In this document: positions 1-5,493 of the stretch, one piece after another | How positions within the stretch are numbered: the stretch's first letter is position 1 | Layout of the letters: each line of letters opens with the position of its first letter | Source: Acidobacteriota bacterium | Lineage (GTDB): Bacteria > Actinomycetota > Acidimicrobiia > Spongiisociales > UBA5794 | Length of the DNA: 7,584 bases | Direction: 5' to 3' | Assembly (NCBI GenBank): GCA_022574065.1 | Contig: JACZST010000088.1 | Location: forward strand, 1 to 7,584 | Translations under genes and position numbers: made by a program | The notes under the pieces: model-generated | The model's database searches: none | The model's input: only the letters and a program-made list of their open reading frames with translations | Told to the model about the DNA's origin: nothing

Positions 1-35
1 ACAGTCCGCTGCTCTGCCAACTGAGCTACCCCGGA
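1..35 (-). tRNA. tRNA-Asn (probable anticodon GTT), 5' half only
   Basis: Read on the minus strand, bases 35 to 1 fold as the first 35 nucleotides of a class I tRNA. They give a 7-nt acceptor strand TCCGGGG, then U8-A9, D-stem GCTC/GAGC closing loop AGTTGGCA, A26, anticodon-stem strand GCGGA, and C32-T33-G34-T35. The third anticodon base lies outside the window, so the anticodon is GTN (Asn, Tyr, Asp or His). Asn is favoured by the initial U, by the GCGGACTGT match to the familiar Asn anticodon arm, and by the short class I D-arm, since bacterial tRNA-Tyr is normally class II. The 3' half is missing only because the window ends here. Confidence 0.8.
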
Positions 36-38
36 AGG

Positions 39-59
39 CGCCCGTAACACCGGCGGGCG
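39..59 (-). other. GC-rich hairpin just upstream of the tRNA
   Basis: CGCCCG at 59-54 pairs perfectly with CGGGCG at 44-39 across a 9-nt loop, ending three bases before the tRNA 5' end. It could be a U-tract-free terminator for the upstream permease operon or part of the tRNA precursor leader. No T-run follows it, so its function is not decided. Confidence 0.3.
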
Positions 60-65
60 GCGCGC

Positions 66-74
66 AGGATACCA
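66..74 (-). promoter_or_regulatory. Possible extended -10 promoter for the tRNA
   Basis: On the minus strand TGG (74-72) is followed directly by TATCCT (71-66). This is a TGN extended -10 with 4 of 6 matches to TATAAT and the three most conserved positions kept. No convincing -35 is seen 16-18 bases upstream. Transcription would start near 59, about 24 bases before the tRNA. Such a promoter would be expected if the tRNA is not simply read through from the efflux operon. The call rests on one short motif. Confidence 0.25.
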
Positions 75-94
75 GGGGCATCGCTTAGCCCTGG
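72..94 (-). terminator. Candidate hairpin after the permease stop
   Basis: CCAGGG (94-89) pairs with CCCTGG (77-72) across an 11-nt loop, 17 bases downstream of the permease stop codon. No U-tract follows, so a classical intrinsic terminator is not shown. It is the only hairpin directly behind the operon, apart from the one abutting the tRNA. It overlaps the possible tRNA -10 region, so both calls cannot be strong. Confidence 0.25.
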
Positions 95-110
95 CCCGGT
101 TCGAGCAGGA

Positions 111-1316
111 TCAGAGGGTTCGCAGCGCCTCGGTCGGAGACACCCTGGCGGCCCGCATCGCAGGGTACAGGCCCGCGATCGCCCCGATCAACATCGCAAC
201 GACGATCCCGCCGATGATGGCTACGGGTGGGATCAGCACGCCCCAACCCTGGATGGCCGACCAACCGGCCGTGACCGCGGCGCCCAACAACACGCCGGCG
301 AACCCACCGATTCCGGCCAACAGCAGCGACTCGCCGAGGAACTGAATCGAGATGTGACCGCGGGTGGCGCCGAGCGCCCGGCGCAGGCCGATCTCTCCCC
401 TCCGTTCCAGCACCGAGATCACCATCACGTTGGCGATGCCCACCCCGCCGACGAGCAAGGCAACGGCGCCGAGTCCAAGAAACAGGTTGGTCAACGTCGA
501 TTCCGCTGCTTCTCGAGCCTCCAGTGCGTCGGACGGCCTGGTGACCTCCACCTGATCGGGGTTCTCCGGGTTTACCGTGGCGGGCATCACGTTGCGGACT
601 TCGTCGATGTGCGCTGGGTCGGTGCGTACGTAGATGATCGAAGGAACCAGATCCTCTTCGAGGTAGGTCTCGGCGGCGCCAAAGCTGACGAGAGCGGCTC
701 GGTCGAGGTTCGGTGACAGCTCGAGCGAATCCATGATGCCAACGACCGAGAACCATTCATCCCCGAGCCACACCGCCGTCGGCGTGTCGAGGTTCCTGAT
801 CCCGAGCCGTTCGGCGGCAACCGATCCCAGCACGGTCACCGGGTAGTCCGGTGTTGCCTCATCGAGGAAGAAGCCGTCGGCCATCGACCCCTGGAGGGTT
901 TGCAGCAGGTTGGTCTCGGCCGCCAGGACGCTCAATCCACCGGTTTGGCCCTCAGGCACCAGATCGTTCTTGTAGACGCGGGCGCTGTCGATATCCGCAA
1001 TCGCGGCAACGGTCTCCACGGGGTCGATGCGCGTCACCATCGCCGGCGCCGTATCCGGCAACTCACCCGGACCCAGGCCGATCCCGGTCCCGGCCTGCAC
1101 TTGCAGCATGTTGGTTCCGAGCCGATCCAGTTGTGCGATCAGGTCGGACTTGGAGCTCTCGGATAGCCCGAGCACGGCAACCATGGCGCCGATCCCGATC
1201 ATGATGCCGAGCGCGGACAGGATGCTGCGCAACCGACGGGTCCGTAGACCGATACCGGCGGCTCGGAACGCATCCGCCGCAGCCAGCTTCGAGGGGGCGA
1301 TAGGCTCGGGCGTCAT
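111..1316 (-). CDS. MacB/FtsX-family ABC transporter permease
   Basis: This 401-residue inner-membrane permease should pair with the ATPase encoded just upstream. Its layout is the MacB/LolC type: a first membrane segment at about 31-52, a large extracytoplasmic core at about 53-270, then three membrane segments near 275-303, 323-351 and 364-386. The family signature GEIGLRRALGATRG lies at 307-320, before TM3, and the C-terminus has the usual GLYPAMRAARVSPTEALR end. Unlike Gram-negative MacB, the ATPase is a separate protein, as in YknYZ or LolCDE. This family usually works by mechanotransmission, driving extracytoplasmic partners rather than moving substrate through the membrane; that role is inferred here. 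The ATG overlaps the ATPase stop (ATGA, 1316-1313), so translation is probably coupled. Substrate unknown: macrolide, peptide, lipid or lipoprotein export are all possible. Confidence 0.92.
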   Translation of the reverse strand: MTPEPIAPSKLAAADAFRAAGIGLRTRRLRSILSALGIMIGIGAMVAVLGLSESSKSDLIAQLDRLGTNMLQVQAGTGIGLGPGELPDTAPAMVTRIDPVETVAAIADIDSARVYKNDLVPEGQTGGLSVLAAETNLLQTLQGSMADGFFLDEATPDYPVTVLGSVAAERLGIRNLDTPTAVWLGDEWFSVVGIMDSLELSPNLDRAALVSFGAAETYLEEDLVPSIIYVRTDPAHIDEVRNVMPATVNPENPDQVEVTRPSDALEAREAAESTLTNLFLGLGAVALLVGGVGIANVMVISVLERRGEIGLRRALGATRGHISIQFLGESLLLAGIGGFAGVLLGAAVTAGWSAIQGWGVLIPPVAIIGGIVVAMLIGAIAGLYPAMRAARVSPTEALRTL

Positions 1317-2026
1317 CTCATCACCCCGGTGTCGTGCTCGATCTCTCCATCGAGAAGCGAGATCTGGCGGCGGAAATGGTCTGCAATGTCGTGATCGTGA
1401 GTGATCACCACAATCGTGGTCCCTTCTTCGTTCAGCTGTTCGAGGAGCTCGACGATGGCCGCTCCGGTCTTGCTGTCGATATTTCCGGTTGGCTCATCGG
1501 CCAGCACGATCCGTGGGTTACCGATCAACGCTCTGGCGATGGCAACCCGTTGGCGCTCACCGCCGGACAGTTTGGTCGCCAGATGGTCGGCACGATTACT
1601 GAGGCCTACCCGATCCAGGGCGACGCGAGCCAGATCTCTCCGCTCGGAAAGCGGCATCCCGGTGTAGAGCATCCCGTCGGCCACGTTGTCCAGGGCCGAC
1701 TCACCTGCAAGCAGGAAGAACTGCTGGAAGACGAAGCCGATGTGGTGGGATCGAAGCGCCGACAGCTTCTTGTCGCTGAGCTGCGCCACATCGAAGCCGG
1801 CGACTGTCACCTCGCCCGCTGTTGCTCGATCCAGCGTGCCCATCACATGGAGCAGGGTGGACTTGCCAGATCCGGACGGCCCGACGACGGCTACAAACTC
1901 CCCATCGTCGATGTCCAGGGTCACGTTGTACAGTGCACGCACCGGCGGCGTGCCTGGGTACAGCATCGTCACTTCGTTCAAAGCGAGGGCCGTTGTGGCT
2001 ATGACCTGATCGTCGGTGACCGTCAA
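1313..2026 (-). CDS. ABC transporter ATP-binding protein, LolD/MacB type
   Basis: This is a complete 237-residue nucleotide-binding subunit. Visible motifs are Walker A GPSGSGKST (49-57), Q-loop glutamine in FVFQQF (about 101), ABC signature LSGGERQR (153-160), Walker B IVLADEP (173-179) with D177 and E178, and the H-loop histidine H210 in VVITHD. The segment FVFQQFFLL and the sequence following Walker B, TGNIDS, are typical of the LolD/MacB/FtsE group. It should dimerise under the downstream permease and power it. The chosen start is TTG at 2026, overlapping the adaptor stop as TTGA. No Shine-Dalgarno motif precedes it, so expression likely depends on termination of the adaptor. The next in-frame GTG and ATG (residues 19 and 21) would cut into the first strand of the domain. 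FtsE is less likely given the adaptor next door. Confidence 0.94.
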   Translation of the reverse strand: MTVTDDQVIATTALALNEVTMLYPGTPPVRALYNVTLDIDDGEFVAVVGPSGSGKSTLLHVMGTLDRATAGEVTVAGFDVAQLSDKKLSALRSHHIGFVFQQFFLLAGESALDNVADGMLYTGMPLSERRDLARVALDRVGLSNRADHLATKLSGGERQRVAIARALIGNPRIVLADEPTGNIDSKTGAAIVELLEQLNEEGTTIVVITHDHDIADHFRRQISLLDGEIEHDTGVMR

Positions 2027-3633
2027 GGGATCACGACCAGAAGCCCGGGCTGGAGCCCGTCGCTCGCAACCTCTACCGTCCCATCGGCGAATAGCCCAGG
2101 GTCGACGGCAACGAGGAAGGTGGTTCCGTCTTCTGCCACGATTTCCACTGCGTACCCACCCTCGGCGAGCGCGATGAGTGCCGTGACTGGGACGGCGAGT
2201 ACGTTCGATGCCGAATCGCCGACGATCTCGACATCGACCGGGGCCTCATCCAGTCCGGGTGCGGCATCGGGGTCGTCCAGAGTCACGGTCATCTCAAAGA
2301 ACGTGTCCCCACCCTGGTTGGCCTGCACGACGGTCCCGATCTCCGTCACCGAAGCCGGCTCTCTCGTCCCGTTCGGGAGCACGACGACGACAGCATCGCC
2401 GACGGCGACAAGATCCTGATCGTCTGTGGAGAGCTCGACGGTGACGAAGGTCGCGCTCACCGACGTTGACATGATCGGAGTTCCGTCACGGACCACATCA
2501 CCGACTGCAACGAGATTGTCGCCTACCCGAATTGCGTTGGGCAGGAAGATCACGTCTCCAACATTCACCACACCGTCGGGCTGGGCACCGATGGCCGACT
2601 GCCATGCGACCACGGCGAGGCGGCTCGCCTCGTCGAACACACCGTCTGCAGTGAAATCGTCGGCGTCTCCATAACCGAGCTCGACCAAAGCTGCTTCGAG
2701 TTGGAGCACATCTGCCCCCGACACCCCGAGCCCCATCGCCCGGAAGACGGGCACATCGCCGATGAGCAGCACAACCGGCTCGCCGTCGATTGTCATCAGC
2801 TCCTCACCGAGACCCGCGATCGACCCCTCGTCGATGATCGTGGTGACCGTTCCCTCGATTGCGCTCGAGGTGGCGACGATTGGCGAGCCATTGCCAACTG
2901 TTGTGCCGACGTCCACCAACGGCTCAGCGACGTAGAACGCATCGGGCATGAAGATGACCTCGCCGAGGTTCAGCGAGCCATCCTCATCGGCTCCGATGTC
3001 CTCTTGGAGACGCTCGATGGCGTCCGCCGTCGCCGAGGTGAAGTCCTCGTTGATCGTCATATTGCGATTCGGGTCGTACCCGAGATCGACCAGCGCTTGC
3101 TCCAGTTGCTCGACGTCCGGGCCATCACTCATCCGGGTGTTGAAGGCCCGATACGCCGGTAGCGTTCCGGGGAGGACGACCACGGGATCGGTGTTGACCT
3201 CGTAGAGAACATCACCGAACTCGACCACCGTCCCTTCGGCAACGATCGCGGTCACCGTGCCGGTGAGGAGTCCGGGAATCGTCATGACCCCGTCATCCGA
3301 TGAGCGGAAAGTCAAGGGATCGGCTGCACCGTAGCCGAGCGTCCCGGAGAGTTCCTCGGTAACCACGAGGTCGGTTCGCTCCACCGTGGTCGTGCTGAGG
3401 GTGAGTTCAAGCGCGGAGTCGTCGCCAGTTCCGTTGGTGGCCAGGACGGCTATGGCTATGCCGCCCACGACCAAGACGGCGACCGCGATGCCGATCCACA
3501 ACCATTTCCTGCCGGAGGTCTCACCGTCCGGCGTGGACTCGTTTGCTCCGCCCTCCTCGGAGGGCTCCGTCGTCTCGGGCAGGACCTCGAGTTCTTCTTG
3601 CACGTCGCTTGGCTCCATTCTTGTCGCATCCAT
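2023..3633 (-). CDS. Membrane-anchored MacA/HlyD-like adaptor with two peptidoglycan-binding modules
   Basis: This 536-residue protein has an acidic cytoplasmic N-terminus (1-41), RK (42-43) and one transmembrane anchor at about 44-65, so the rest faces outward. Residues 118-255 and 256-393 are two copies of the same unit. Each starts with a half lipoyl-like motif (GTVTAIVAEG, GTVTTIIDEG), holds a PG_binding_1-like helix pair (168-230 and 303-365, with DVEQLEQALVDLGY and DVLQLEAALVELGY), and ends with GEVIFMP/GDVIFLP plus a second lipoyl-like half. Residues 395-536 resemble the beta-barrel and membrane-proximal domains of MacA-type adaptors (VLAVPVTALI and a final GLQPGLLVVIP). It likely links the ABC motor to the cell wall. 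GGAGGG at 3647-3642, 8 bases before ATG 3633, supports the start, which overlaps the upstream stop by one base (TGATG). Confidence 0.85.
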   Translation of the reverse strand: MDATRMEPSDVQEELEVLPETTEPSEEGGANESTPDGETSGRKWLWIGIAVAVLVVGGIAIAVLATNGTGDDSALELTLSTTTVERTDLVVTEELSGTLGYGAADPLTFRSSDDGVMTIPGLLTGTVTAIVAEGTVVEFGDVLYEVNTDPVVVLPGTLPAYRAFNTRMSDGPDVEQLEQALVDLGYDPNRNMTINEDFTSATADAIERLQEDIGADEDGSLNLGEVIFMPDAFYVAEPLVDVGTTVGNGSPIVATSSAIEGTVTTIIDEGSIAGLGEELMTIDGEPVVLLIGDVPVFRAMGLGVSGADVLQLEAALVELGYGDADDFTADGVFDEASRLAVVAWQSAIGAQPDGVVNVGDVIFLPNAIRVGDNLVAVGDVVRDGTPIMSTSVSATFVTVELSTDDQDLVAVGDAVVVVLPNGTREPASVTEIGTVVQANQGGDTFFEMTVTLDDPDAAPGLDEAPVDVEIVGDSASNVLAVPVTALIALAEGGYAVEIVAEDGTTFLVAVDPGLFADGTVEVASDGLQPGLLVVIP

Positions 3634-4268
3634 CAGCCGTTCCCTCCGCCGCCGCGGGGACCGAAGCCACCGCCGAAAATGTCCTGGCAGGCTTCGAGAG
3701 CTGCCTGTACCTCCGGGTCGTCGGGGTCGAATTGGCCGCCAAACAGGCCACCACCACCACCGGGCCCGTCCCCTCCGCCACCGCCCTGACCGGGTCCGAA
3801 GTTGGAGAAGTCCGGATCGTCGACCTCCAGACCGTTCTCGCGCAGGCAGGCTGTGAACTCAATGAACGTGTCCTGGAACTCACTCTGGTCGAAGTCCCCC
3901 CCTCCTGGCCCAAAGGCGAGGCCCTCGAGGTTGTCGGAGCATGCCTGGAAGGCGGCCTGGACGATCTCCTGATCGACGCCCCCGAAGGGCCCGCCGTCCT
4001 GGCCTCCGCCGCCACGACCGAAACCGAACCCAACTGAGCCGTCGGCATCGACCACCGGGTCTTGGAAGTTCTCCACGCCGTTGTCACGCATGCACTGGGC
4101 AAAAGCCAGCAACGCCTCTTCGTCTGAGATGCCGCTCGCTGCGTCTTCGATGTCCTCGACCAGGGCACTGCTGGCCTCGTCGAGGGTTGCCACGCCGTCG
4201 CTGCTCGCGCCACCGCAGGCTGATGCCAGCACTGCTAGGGCGGCAAACGCCATCAGCCATCGCTTCAT
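3633..4268 (-). CDS. Glycine-rich lipoprotein with two CMR-motif repeats (paralogue 2)
   Basis: This is a 211-residue predicted lipoprotein. KR plus a hydrophobic stretch leads to LASAC, with the lipidated cysteine at 18. After it come two copies of one unit: FAQCMRDNGV (56-65) to AFQAC (106-110), and FTACLRENGL (138-147) to ALEAC (190-194), each with a glycine-rich linker. Four cysteines remain after the lipid cysteine (59, 110, 141, 194), one at each end of each unit. The function is not known; CMRxNGV-like lipoproteins are familiar to me from actinobacterial genomes, but I cannot name a characterised member. It likely sits on the outer membrane face beside the adaptor, whose ATG overlaps its stop. 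GAAGGAG at 4283-4277, 8 bases upstream of the ATG, supports the start. Confidence 0.85.
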   Translation of the reverse strand: MKRWLMAFAALAVLASACGGASSDGVATLDEASSALVEDIEDAASGISDEEALLAFAQCMRDNGVENFQDPVVDADGSVGFGFGRGGGGQDGGPFGGVDQEIVQAAFQACSDNLEGLAFGPGGGDFDQSEFQDTFIEFTACLRENGLEVDDPDFSNFGPGQGGGGGDGPGGGGGLFGGQFDPDDPEVQAALEACQDIFGGGFGPRGGGGNG

Positions 4269-4319
4269 GATCTTGGCTCCTTCGGTAAGTGTCGTATCAA
4301 TTTGGATCTCTGGATGGGG

Positions 4320-4955
4320 TCAGGCGCTGGTGCCACCAGTGTCGGCACCGGGGCCGCGGCCGCCTGGGCCGCCTCGGCCGAAGCCACCAAAGACGTCTTG
4401 GCAGGCCTCCAGAGCGTCTTGCACCGCCGGGTCATCGAAATCGAGACCTTGCTCGCCAAATGGACCGCCGCCGCCGCCGCCGCCGCGCCCGAAGTTGGAG
4501 AAGTCCGGATCGGGGAATTCGGAGAGGTTGCCGCGGTTCGGATCGCGCATGCATGCCGCGAACTCGACGAGCCGGTCTTCGATCTCCGATCTGTCAACGC
4601 TGCCCCGCCCGAAGGCGAAACCTTCAAGGTGCTCCTGGCACGCTTCAAAGGCGTTCCTCAGCGTCTGTCGGTCGATATCGCCAAATGCTCCAGGGCCGCC
4701 CCCGCGGAACTCGAGGGATCCATCGGCGTTGAAGCCCGGATCCTCGAAATCTTCGACGCCGTTGTCACGCATACATTGGGCAAAGGCCAGGATGGACTCC
4801 TCACCCGAAGGCTCGGTGGCGATGTTCGTTTCCTCGCCGACGCCGACGCCGCCGTCGCTTGGCTCATCAATGGAGGCAACACCATCGCCCCCGGAGCCTC
4901 CACAGGCGGCGAGAACAACAGCGAGCGCTACAACGGCTATCAGCGGTCTGTACAT
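4320..4955 (-). CDS. Glycine-rich lipoprotein with two CMR-motif repeats (paralogue 1)
   Basis: First gene of the operon, 211 residues from the preferred start. The signal peptide ends in LAAC with the lipidated cysteine at 18. It shares the pattern of its downstream paralogue: FAQCMRDNGV (58-67), AFEAC (102-106), FAACMRD (132-138), FPDPDFSNFG (147-156) and ALEACQD (181-187). Cysteines 61, 106, 135 and 184 match the paralogue's 59, 110, 141 and 194. The second unit has an extra PNRGNLSE stretch where the partner has ENGLEV. A run of seven glycines is encoded by a pure (CCG)7 tract. An ATG ten codons earlier (4985) is in frame, but the clear GAGGAG five bases before 4955, and a more normal signal peptide, favour 4955. 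Function unknown. Confidence 0.84.
   Translation of the reverse strand: MYRPLIAVVALAVVLAACGGSGGDGVASIDEPSDGGVGVGEETNIATEPSGEESILAFAQCMRDNGVEDFEDPGFNADGSLEFRGGGPGAFGDIDRQTLRNAFEACQEHLEGFAFGRGSVDRSEIEDRLVEFAACMRDPNRGNLSEFPDPDFSNFGRGGGGGGGPFGEQGLDFDDPAVQDALEACQDVFGGFGRGGPGGRGPGADTGGTSA
4465..4485 (-). repeat. (CCG)7 trinucleotide tract coding for glycines
   Basis: Seven perfect CCG units on the plus strand (GGC-type glycine codons on the coding strand) lie inside the second unit of the first lipoprotein. Slippage here would change the glycine linker length by whole residues without breaking the frame. Confidence 0.8.
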
Positions 4956-4960
4956 CGAGA

Positions 4961-4966
4961 CTCCTC
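4961..4966 (-). promoter_or_regulatory. Shine-Dalgarno site that sets the lipoprotein 1 start
   Basis: GAGGAG (4966-4961) lies five bases upstream of ATG 4955. It would fall inside the coding sequence if the longer start at 4985 were used, so it decides the start in favour of 4955. Confidence 0.7.
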
Positions 4967-4996
4967 GTCGGGTGAACGTTCGCATTCAACCAAACG

Positions 4997-5025
4997 TAGA
5001 TATGGCATCAATGAGAGCAGGTTAA
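4997..5025 (-). promoter_or_regulatory. Weak candidate promoter of the efflux operon
   Basis: On the minus strand TTAACC (5025-5020) and TATCTA (5002-4997) are separated by 17 bases. The first matches TTGACA at 4 of 6 positions; the second matches TATAAT only in its first three. A start near 4990 would give a leader of about 35 bases containing the GAGGAG site. This is the best pair seen in the 168-base divergent region, but the -10 is poor. Confidence 0.25.
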
Positions 5026-5065
5026 GGAAGCCCTGAGAATGAGATCACGTCCAATGTGGGGCGCC

Positions 5066-5081
5066 GCCAGGCAATCCTGGC
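5066..5081. repeat. Perfect inverted repeat in the divergent intergenic region
   Basis: GCCAGG, spacer CAAT, CCTGGC: a perfect 6-bp inverted repeat. It lies upstream of both the efflux operon (by about 110 bases) and the YtxH-like gene (by about 42 bases). It could be an operator for a dimeric regulator or a hairpin in a leader. Palindromes CGATCG (5083-5088) and GTCGAC (5089-5094) follow closely. No regulator gene is in the window. Confidence 0.35.
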
Positions 5082-5111
5082 TCGATCGGTCGACGGGCTC
5101 TCTCGATGTGG

Positions 5112-5117
5112 CAAAAT
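5112..5117 (+). promoter_or_regulatory. Possible -10 for a leaderless YtxH-like mRNA
   Basis: CAAAAT ends seven bases before ATG 5124 and matches TATAAT at 4 of 6 positions. No Shine-Dalgarno motif precedes this ATG. That spacing is what a leaderless transcript starting at the ATG would need, a common arrangement in actinobacteria. No -35 is clear. Confidence 0.2.
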
Positions 5118-5123
5118 CCATCG

Positions 5124-5378
5124 ATGAAATTCATCATCGGCCTGCTCATCGGCGGCACCATCGGCTACATTCTCGGGACCCGCGACGGGCGTGAGCGCTT
5201 TGACGAGATCGTCACACGCCTCCAGGACCTCGTCGGCGAGGAGGTGGTTCAGCAGATGACCGACTTCCTCGATCAGCGAACGGCGGATGTCAGGAAAGCG
5301 GCGGCACAAGGGTTGGACACCGCCGCCGACGTCATCGAGCAGCGCACCGCCGGCAACGGAAGCGTCACCGCCGACTGA
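5124..5378 (+). CDS. Small YtxH-like membrane protein
   Basis: This 84-residue protein has one N-terminal membrane segment (about 3-19) with glycines at 6, 10, 11, 14 and 18, a glycine-zipper pattern. It is followed by GTRDGRERFDEI (18-29) and a charged helical tail. The glycine-rich membrane segment, then an LGTRDGRE-type turn and an amphipathic helix, are the marks of the YtxH family. That family is widespread, often called general-stress or envelope-associated, and poorly understood. The chosen start is ATG 5124. An ATG at 5106 would add six residues (MWQNPS) ahead of the hydrophobic segment, and neither start has a good ribosome site. The only plus-strand gene here, it diverges from the efflux operon and converges on rpoD. 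A long minus-strand open frame covers the same bases but has no family features. Confidence 0.75.
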   Translation: MKFIIGLLIGGTIGYILGTRDGRERFDEIVTRLQDLVGEEVVQQMTDFLDQRTADVRKAAAQGLDTAADVIEQRTAGNGSVTAD

Positions 5379-5441
5379 CAGGTGCTGAGGAATCATCAGG
5401 CGAGTCGCCACATGGTGTGTAGTCGGGGCTTCGTTTTCGGT

Positions 5442-5486
5442 CGCACGTGTCTGGAGTCATTCACAGTGAGCGTCCAAGCACGTACG
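5442..5486 (-). terminator. Hairpin terminator candidate after rpoD
   Basis: On the minus strand, arm 5486-5473 (CGTACGTGCTTGGA) pairs with arm 5455-5442 (TCCAGACACGTGCG) across a 17-nt loop: 14 pairs with one C-A mismatch and two G-U wobbles. It begins seven bases after the rpoD stop. The plus-strand version has two mismatches, so the structure suits rpoD better than the convergent YtxH-like gene. No U-tract follows, so it may be a U-less terminator or a 3'-end stability element. Confidence 0.5.
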
Positions 5487-5493
5487 ACGAGGG

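Noticed and set aside
1..35. The tRNA end as a phage or integrative-element attachment site.
   Set aside because: Attachment usually uses the tRNA 3' end, which is outside the window, and no integrase or direct repeat is visible.
111..2026. The ATPase and permease as FtsE-FtsX of cell division.
   Set aside because: The permease has the larger MacB-type extracytoplasmic core and lies with an adaptor gene; actinobacterial ftsEX normally sits beside prfB or smpB, which are absent here.
1334..2419. A 361-codon plus-strand open frame opposite the ATPase and the adaptor 3' part.
   Set aside because: It is antisense to two genes with clear family motifs, has no domain or low-complexity pattern typical of a protein, and is explained by GC-rich codon bias, which removes stops from opposite frames.
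3660..4500. Glycine-codon tracts as a phase-variation switch.
   Set aside because: The units are triplets, so length change keeps the reading frame and cannot switch the genes off.
4081..5036. Two long plus-strand frames (314 and 244 codons) opposite the lipoprotein genes.
   Set aside because: The minus strand has signal peptides, lipoboxes, ribosome sites and paralogue conservation; the plus frames are Pro/Arg/Ser-rich shadows of the glycine-rich coding strand.
5022..5411. A 129-codon minus-strand frame over the YtxH-like gene.
   Set aside because: It has no recognisable feature, while the plus-strand frame has a membrane segment and YtxH-type motifs.
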